Shown: positions 47,800 to 56,900 of the stretch, piece after piece
How positions within the stretch are numbered: position 1 is the first letter of the stretch
How the letters are laid out: every line of letters starts with the position of its first letter
Origin: Corticium candelabrum
Lineage: Eukaryota > Porifera > Homoscleromorpha > Homosclerophorida > Plakinidae
NCBI RefSeq assembly: GCF_963422355.1
Contig: NC_085094.1
Coordinates: 4,938,070-5,002,069, forward strand
Length of the DNA stretch: 64,000 nt
Direction of reading: 5' to 3'
Position numbers and translations under genes: made by a program
The notes under the pieces: generated by a model
What the model was told of the DNA's origin: nothing
Seen by the model: the letters and a program-made list of their open reading frames with translations, nothing else
Database searches by the model: none

Positions 47800-49155
47800 A
47801 GGGTACGGTAGTACCCTGTATGTAGGGATTGACCAGGTTGTGTAGGCGTGGTCATATTTTAGACCTTCAGAAATCACCTTAAAATGCGGTTAAATATCTT
47901 GAAAACGACAGATAGAAAACCTTACAAGTTCAACTACGCTTGACTACTTTCTGAATGGATCTCAGCTTGCTTCAGAAGGAGAAAATCGTTCGTCAATTTC
48001 GGAGTTTTCGCTGGATTTTGTCTTCTTTCTTCTTCTTCTTCTTCTTCTCCTTCGTCACGCATAACTCCTTGACTACGGCATATCTAAAGCTAAAACTTTG
48101 GGAAACGACATAGAATTAGCCGACCTGTATTCTTTTGATCATAGAAAAAGAAACATCTAAGAAAAAAAGATTTCTAGAATGGATTTGAACCTGCTACCCT
48201 ACTTACGTTCAACCACAATTGTTGTAAGCCATTGTTAACAAACAATAGCCAGGCAGCCAATCACAAGCTCTTGCTACGTTGCTTGAAGTAGTCTAGGGTA
48301 CACGTGTACAACAAGGCCACAAGTATTCTTGACACGTTTCGTGGTTGAAAAATCTGAAAGCCTACAGTTAGGCAAAGAATCGCACTCTTGAATCACACGA
48401 GCAAACGCAAGAAGTGCACGTAATTAATTAATTAGAAGTGATGTTGAACATCATCTCAATCGAAGACGCGATATACCTCTTCTTGCCATAGTTGGAACAC
48501 CAAAGCCTTCAAGCATTTGAATTATGGCAAAAGCAAATTACTTCGACTCGCTTCCATCACAAATTGTCGACTTTGCAGCGCTCGGAATGTGACGTTTGTT
48601 ACGAGCCTAAAGATGTGGCCTACGATAATAATTTTGCAGTTGTCTAGTGCTACCGAATTATATTTAAGACCAAACTCCCGCAAATCAAAGACCTCATACT
48701 GTGTACAAGCCGGTCGCGTGTAGAAGTCGAGCTTTTGTTCAAGACACTCGGCACCCGCGTACACACACGTTCGATCACGTGCACGTGCGCAAATGACCGC
48801 GTGTGCGTGTGGCGTTCAATGACACCTGGCCAACAATGATGACGAAGAAAAAGGTGACGCTGCTGAAACTGGCATCTCGATTCTCATAGTAGTGACAAGT
48901 CTATCTAACCGAATCTTGTGTTTTCAATTAAGTGGTCTAGATAACAAACTCATCAACATTCTGTAACGTGATGCATGACCATCAATGGAAATGCAAGTTT
49001 GCTTTGTTGCCCACACCAAGAACTTTAGTTGTCTAAACGATAATACTCATACCCCACCGGACACAAATTTTAAAATTATGCAAGAATGCATCTAGAAATT
49101 GTTGTAGACAACCAGGAGATCTAACACCTAATCATCTGCATAAATTTCTTCTTCA

Positions 49156-49217
<62 letters not shown>

Positions 49218-49790
49218 CTACATGTACGTATGCTCGTAGTTCTGAAGCAAGTAGAACAGAGCTTCATACTTACTAGTGGTATTATTGCAACTAAATGTAA
49301 CGTCTGATTCAAACCACCTATACACAAACACTGCAAAGCTCTTAACATATTTACAAGTGCACTGTAAACCTAAGATCCACATGCTCGAGATATGAGACTA
49401 TACATGTAGACCAAGTATGGTTTAGAAAATGTGTATTTTTGTTAGGCTATAAAATCTTTGTTTAATTAATGGAGTAGGCTGTGCTTTCGCACTCCTAAAA
49501 ACTTACCAAACTAGAACTTTAAAAACTTTTTCCCTGAAAAAAGAAATAGATGTAGGGATTGTATAAAAACTAATAGAAACAAGATCTACAGATAATATTA
49601 ACCAAAGCCAGACATCATTAGTGAATCCTTCCAACCACATTCCCTACATTTTACTTTATTGGGTTGGAAGGATTCACTAATGATGATGTCTGGCTTTGGT
49701 TAATATTATCTATAGATCTTGTTTCTATTACTTTTTATACAATCCCTACATCTATTTCTTTTTTCAGGGAAAAAGTTTTTAAAATTCTAG

Positions 49791-49836
<46 letters not shown>

Positions 49837-49856
49837 TATTTTTTTTTTTTTTTTGA

Positions 49857-49945
<89 letters not shown>

Positions 49946-52900
49946 TTTTACATTTAAACAGAACTAACTACCAAATTCTACACTACGCTACGGTGGGTAT
50001 ATCCCAACTATCAATGTCCTGTACTTCAAGTTGAATTCTTCTGAACAACATCCTTGCATTGAATTTCCACAACTGTACCGAAAGTTGTTGCGTCAAATTC
50101 TGGAAAGCTTGATGGAATCGAATTCCGCTGACAGCTGAAGTTTTAGATGCAATAGCTTTTAACGTTTTAATGCTGAACGGAGACCAGAAACCCAATGTTT
50201 CCAATACCAAGGGGTAAAAAAGACCACCTGTTGCCAGAACGTTTGCTTCGTGACGTGTGTCCTTCTGTTCTTCACCTGCTTCAGCTGCTGCCCCAGCCCT
50301 TACTGCTGCTTTTCACGTACAATGGCTGCAATGAGTTTCTGACTGTTATGTCGAAATAAGCTGGTTTGCCCTCTAAAAAGTCAGGATGAAAAACATCACC
50401 TGGACGACTTTCGTCACTACCACTGCATCTCACTTCCTTTACCACGTCTTTATTCTCAACTAATAACGCCTGGAAAATGACTTCTGCCAATGCGTTGTGT
50501 CTTCTGGTGCGTTCTGGACCTGTACCACAGCTGATGAGGTGATCTCCAAAAGGATCGATGTGTTGACGACAAGTGCACAGGATCGAAGTTGGAGGAGAGG
50601 GAAACATCTTAATCCCTAACCAGAGCCGTATAGAAATGACAAACTCATGAGAAAGCATGGAAAGGCCGAGATTAGGGTTTGGTATTGCCCTCAACCACGC
50701 TCCCGCATGGGGTGTACTGATGGAATTTAAACGAGCTCTGTCTCTCAAGCTGGCATTGTTCAATAAACAATTGAATAAATCAGCATCGAGTTTTGATTGA
50801 ATTTGTCGTTGAGTCGAGTTGTTGAAATCTAGAAGCAAATGACTGTGTTCGTTTTTCAGAAAGGAACAACTCTGAAGATAACTTTCAGATTCTTCCAATA
50901 GCAGTGAAGTCGGAACGTGTACGTTTGTTGAGGCCAGAGAATTACAAGCTTTCCTAAGGAAATCTTGGACTAACAATTTTGTGGAATTACAACTCCCCAC
51001 GTATGCAGCTGGTGCAGACTTGACTGCTTCTCTCAAACCGAGACCCCCAAGTCGTACAGGTAGTGTAGCCTGCAACCATGCTGTGTCTGTAATGGAGGAT
51101 CGACAGATGATTTCCAAAGATCGACGTAAGCCGACATCGAAACGGCGTAATTGGTCTGTCAACAAAGCAGGAGTCACAGTACGTAACAAATGATTGATTT
51201 TACAGATACTCTGACAGCTCCGTAGCAAATGCAATTCAACTTGTGGATCCTCAAGGTTACTCAGAAGCGTTTGAGACTCCAAGACTTTATCAACACGTTT
51301 GGATATAGATGATCTAAAAAAGTCTACAGAGCCATGGACTGGTGATCCTAGCAACTCAACCCCTTCTGACAAACGTCTGACTTGACTGGGAAACAAGGGA
51401 AAAGCTTGGTCTCCAGACGGCCAGTATAGTTCACATTTATTTAAGTTGACATGTAAGCCATAACTGGGACCCTTTTCCGAAACACTTTGTAATAAAGAAG
51501 ATACAGACTCTCTCGAGCCGAAAAATGTCCCATCATCCAAATACCAAATTTGAAGGTGTAGGTTCGAAATAGCGCCAATAGAATCCAATAATTCCAGAAT
51601 CACAAGTGAGAACAGAAGAGGGCTCAAGGGATCTCCCTGTTGGACACCAGCTGTAGATAAGATTTGATGCCTACCGTAACGCATCTCACTAGGTACGTGG
51701 TAGGACCACTGAGCCCATGCAAATAATTCTGGAAATTCTCTCCGCAAACGTGAAAGAAAGGCTGGTCTGGAGCACTCATTAAAAGCATTAGTCATGTCAA
51801 TTTTCAAGCAACAGAAGTCTTCTTTATCCCAGTTAGCATCAAGAAACGATTGTGTGGTGTGAATAGCTGATTCCATACCACTTCTAATACCCACTCCTAC
51901 TTGGCCAGTTGGCAAAAAGACGTCTGGAAGGCGGTCTTTCACAGAAGCACAACAGAGTTTACTTGCCAGGCGCCGGAGTACTTCTCCAACTGCAATTGGC
52001 CGAAAACCTCCTGATTTCTTTAAGAGGGCAGTCAGTGGTGCTCCAGACAACCAAGGTGCGATTCTTGGATCACACTTACCCGCCAAAAGCTTTGTCATGA
52101 ATCTTGAAAGATTTGCAAGGCACAACTGAGCATCTGGGACATATGCTCCTTTCATAATATCTAAAAGATGTTGAGCCCGAAGCTGAGAAAAACCAGGACT
52201 GGAACCTCTGGGAAAACTTTCTAAGGCTGATAAAACTGCAAGAGAATCCACAACTAATGGAGGTGGAATATCATCGGACCATTCAGGTAAAGCATGTTCT
52301 GGGTGACGTGATTTAAGTTCATCTAGCACCATTGGGTCATCACGAGAAGCACAACCACAAGAGCCCAACACTTTCATAGCATCACCAAACCTACCCTCGC
52401 GTGCCAAATTCAGTGAACGACGAGCATTACTTTTGGCAATAGAGACTGATTGACGGGTTGACCGGGACTGACACTCCTGCCTGGCTGCTGTCCACAGTGC
52501 GACCAAGTTACCCTGCTGCCATTGACGCAGGCGAGATAACAACAGCTGCTTAATGACCAAACGCTTCTTTCTGCCTCCCCGAGGAGGAACGCGTAACACA
52601 GCTTTTGCAAACATGAACAGCCGAACAAAACCCCAAATACCATTTTCACAGGCACGTAAGAATTCACCAGAAAGAACTTCAGCAAGTAATGGACGAGTCG
52701 AACGTGGCACATGCTTAACTGTCTGAACACGTAATGAAGCAATTTCATCCATTACTGACGTGAATACTAAAGATTCATCTTGCGTGGGAGGAGACAACAT
52801 AGAGGCAGCATGAACTCCCTCTAATACCAAATCCAAGTCAGCAGGACAAGAAGCCACACAAGAAGGGTCAGGCCTATTAGAAGCTGACAGGTGTGTGTCA

Positions 52901-53716
52901 TGGTGGAGATCACTATGAGAATTCTCACAGGAGGAAGAAAGTGAATCTTGGTCTGATTGTCCATTCAGCCATAATGAAGAAACAGGGTCCTCCATCAAGC
53001 CACGACAGCGATTTCCTGATCCCAAAGAACGTCTGCAACACTGAAATCTCTTTGAATAGGCAAATCCACAATCACAGCAAAGACGACGATTATGACCCTG
53101 AAGAAAAGCTCTGCTTGGAAATAAATGGCGACTAATATGACTAGCATTTATATGTTGCCACAGGGACCCAATGTCTCTGAAGGAAGAAGCACAAAGTGGA
53201 CACTGTGGCAAAACACCACTGCTTGACGCAGCTTGGGAGGATAGAGTACACAAATCCTCTAAAACACTCACATCATCGGAAGTACCAGAAGAGCAGTCTC
53301 GAACTGTGCTGAGGTCGACTGTAGAATGGACGTCCTCTTCAGGACGTGTGGGAGGACCCGGATGTGGGTGAACGTCACCACAACGTAGTATCAAAATGGC
53401 GGCCAGTGTGAGACAGAAGCAACAGCTGAAAAGACATCTCACACGTTTAGGAGCGGTATGAGCATTCACGTTCCTATTCCTGCTGGTTGTGTGGCCGAGC
53501 TGTACTTTCTCAGACACTGAAGTGGATAGGAGATGAGCAATAGGAGCGAAACATCCAATTCGACAACGGTAGACCTCCAGGGACACACCCATGAAAATAC
53601 CCGATGGAGAGTACGTTGTATCAAGTAAACTGAAAACGAAACGTGCGTCTCTGAAGACAAACCGTCAACTACAATACGAGCGCTAGAAACAGCACCTCAC
53701 AGCCATTTCGACTAGT

Positions 53717-53774
<58 letters not shown>

Positions 53775-53856
53775 CAGAAATGGATGATGTTCTGAGTTTG
53801 GATTTTCCTGTATGTGAGTAAATAGTTTTGAGTGTACCTGCAGTGGTACATGTGTG

Positions 53857-53919
<63 letters not shown>

Positions 53920-56900
53920 AAATATGGCTCAATTCAGCACATTGCATTCGATAAATATATAAGTATAAAATTATATATTTTAATTATATACATTGACATA
54001 TATTAATAAATGCAATTTGCGTTTAAGCCAAATTTAAATTAAAAATTAAATTTCTATATATTTCTAAACTAGCCTTAATAAATTTTTATGTTATATGTTA
54101 CAAATCACAATTCCATATGAAATGATGATCACTTGTCTTCTGACTTTACTACTTGTGATTATAGGATGCTGAAACAGTATTTATATCAGCCAGTCAAATT
54201 AATAGTAAACTGGCCTTCTCTCTTTATATTCCACTCAACTCTCTAATTACTCGATGCAATTGCTTTCCTAGAATTTTCAACTGATGTTGGCAACGATCAG
54301 CTCATCATCCGACATCAACCGCCATCAACATCACGACCAAGACAGCACTCTCCACCACCGTCATCTCTCTTACTGTCTTCATCATCAACGTCCTCACCAC
54401 CAACATCGTCATTATCATCGCCATTATTGCCAACGCCAACACCACGATCGCGGACTTCAACACTATTAGCTGGCGGCAATCTAAACCTAGTAGCTATTAT
54501 AGTCTCGATAATAATAATATCTACCATTCTGGTAATCATCCTGATTTGGCTAATTTGCTGCAGGCAAGAACCACTTGAAATTACAAGCTAACTTTTACAT
54601 TCAATGTTTATAATCTTTTTGCTTATCATAGAGGCAAACGAAAGTCGGTGACCTTGTACAAAGGAAGATCTGAGAATTTGTCACAAGAGGTCACTCTGAA
54701 GGAGATTAGACCTAGCAACGAGTCCGTAGAACCTTCTACCTTTGTGTCGTTCGTCATGAACAACAACTGGGAAACAGAGCAATCGAGTAAGCAAAATTAC
54801 CAACAAAAATCTACTTAAACTAACACGACTGTCATCTATTACATGCAGCATCAATAATCGAATTTGAAAGACATGTGAAGAGGTTGAAAGCGTGTGACAA
54901 CGAAGGATTCGCTGCTGAATTTGACGTACGTACTCTAACATGTTAAATGAGATGCCTATCTAGACATAAGTGTAGGAACCTAGATTTGGTTGAGAAGGCA
55001 CACATTTGCTAGGGCGAGGCTCTGCACAACAAAGCTAATGTTTTATTAATTAATGTATTATTAATTAATTAATCATATATATGCACGCTACACAGCAAAA
55101 AAACAGAAAACCAACATTGTGCTACACTATAGTGTTAGTGCAGTAATACTGCATGTCATGTCAGTGTTATCAGTTTCTACGTCTGTCATCCATATATATT
55201 AGTAGGTCACTTGACAGTTGGAAAAGTTCAGGGGCACATGCCTCCAGTGCCCCTGGTTCCTTATGCATTACCGTGTCCAGGGGTGGCCAACTGACACAAT
55301 GGTGCCACAGGTGGCATCAGAATCTGGTCTTGAGCACCAAGCAAGCAAAGATGTGGCACCAAGACTTGAAGCCACTCAAGCAGATGGTGAGTGGTAATTT
55401 CTTGAACACGAGGCAACACCATGATACATACAAGAGTACAGTATGTACATGTATGTATGCATGTATGTAGGTGTGCATGTACTATGTAGGTAAGTAGGTA
55501 GCCTCAAACCAGTCTCGCGCAGGTGTGTCCAAGTGGGTGTGCCATTATCTTTAGGCACCAGGCACAAGCTTTAGCCAAACTTGGCCACCCTTGATCATGT
55601 CAACTTATGTTCTTATCCCTAGGAGCTCAACAGTGTCGGAACTTATCAGAGCACCTCGATTGCAAGAAGACCCGAAAACGCAATGAAGAACCGCTACCGC
55701 AACGTCGTGCCCTGTATTTGCAAATACAAGTAGCTAATTTCGATGAAACACTCAATGCACATGTCGTCCGTTTAGATGACGACGGCCGTGTCATGCTCCA
55801 CGACGTCGATGGAATGCATGCACTGGAGAATGACTACATCAATGCAACGTACATAAACGTACGTAACTTTGTCCCTTGATCTCTGACTGTGATCAATTTT
55901 GGTATACCCATTGCAGGGATATACAAAAAGAAAAAAGTACATTGTGACACAAGGTCGGCCGATCAACCTTAACACACCTCTAACATTCTATTGGTTTACT
56001 GTCCACCTATAGGACCTCTTTTTGAAACATCTGTTGATTTTTGGCGTATGGTGTGGCTGGAAGGAGCGGAGTTTATTGTCATGGTGACTCGAGCAGTTGA
56101 AAGTGGCAAAGTGAGATGCACCCTGGTGCATGACTATGCATGAAATGTCACTGTTTCTGCTGCTTTTAGGAAAAGTGTTTCCAATATTGGTCGGACAGTA
56201 CACCCAAATACTTTGGTGGTTTAACGGTGGCCGTTGAAACAGTTAGCGAAATGGCGGACTACACAATGCGAACCATGACGCTAAAACTGGTAAGTGTACA
56301 AGCTCAAATTCGACTATACTCTGCTGTAACGGTATCACATGTATGCAATGCGACTTTGTTGTTGCAGAGGGACGCGGAGCGTTTGGTGACGCACTATCAG
56401 TTCAAAAGTTGGCCCGATCACGGGGTCCCTTCTAGTGCCACTAATCTGCTGGGCCTCATTTACCACTACAGAAGAGACTCTAGAGGCTCGACTGCTCCTC
56501 TGATAATCCATTGCAGGTGCCGACGCACTTAAGTCGCTCTCAATCAGAGGATGCCTCTTGTTTCTTAGAAAATTCTCTAATGTTTGTTTGTTGTGCTATA
56601 GTGCTGGTGTTGGGCGGTCTGGCACGTTGGTGGCGATTGATACTTTGATGAATGTCCTAGCGGCCGGGGGAGACATCGATGTGAAGTCTGTTGTTGTGCG
56701 TTTGAGGATGAGTCGCACAAACATGGTGCAGAGTATGGTAAGATGACAAACACGGTGTCTTGTCGACTGCCATGCATACATGCAGCTTCGTCTCACGGTG
56801 CATCTGCTGTGGCACTAGATGCAGTACATTTTCATTCACGATGCCGTCTTGGAAGCTTACCACACAAGAAGGACAGAAATTACAGCCTCAAAGTTTTCCA

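Larger units (their letters stand above)
49945..53716 (-). mobile_element. Non-LTR retrotransposon with restriction-like endonuclease, nearly full length
   Basis: A single long minus-strand ORF plus a frameshifted tail, bounded on both sides by (TA)n (49791-49944 and 53717-53772). It has zinc fingers, reverse transcriptase and a C-terminal restriction-like endonuclease in the order of R2/NeSL-type elements. Two shorter 3' pieces of related elements (22126-22400, 53774-53858) also end at (TA)n, which points to insertion into TA repeats. It sits antisense in a receptor intron. Confidence 0.8.
47531..54164 (+). other. 6.6-kb gene 3 intron, expanded by transposons
   Basis: The corresponding intron in gene 1 (7948-8024) is 77 nt. 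Growth here comes from (TA)n tracts (47617-47648, 47747-47796), CTT-rich repeats, a tRNA-like SINE head, (CA)n at 49158-49215, a long palindrome and a full retrotransposon. Confidence 0.75.

Noticed and set aside
54284..54469. His-rich 61-codon ORF ([10 protein letters not shown]...) as a separate gene
   Set aside because: It is a shadow frame of the Ser/Pro stalk exon; the spliced frame leads into the TM helix.
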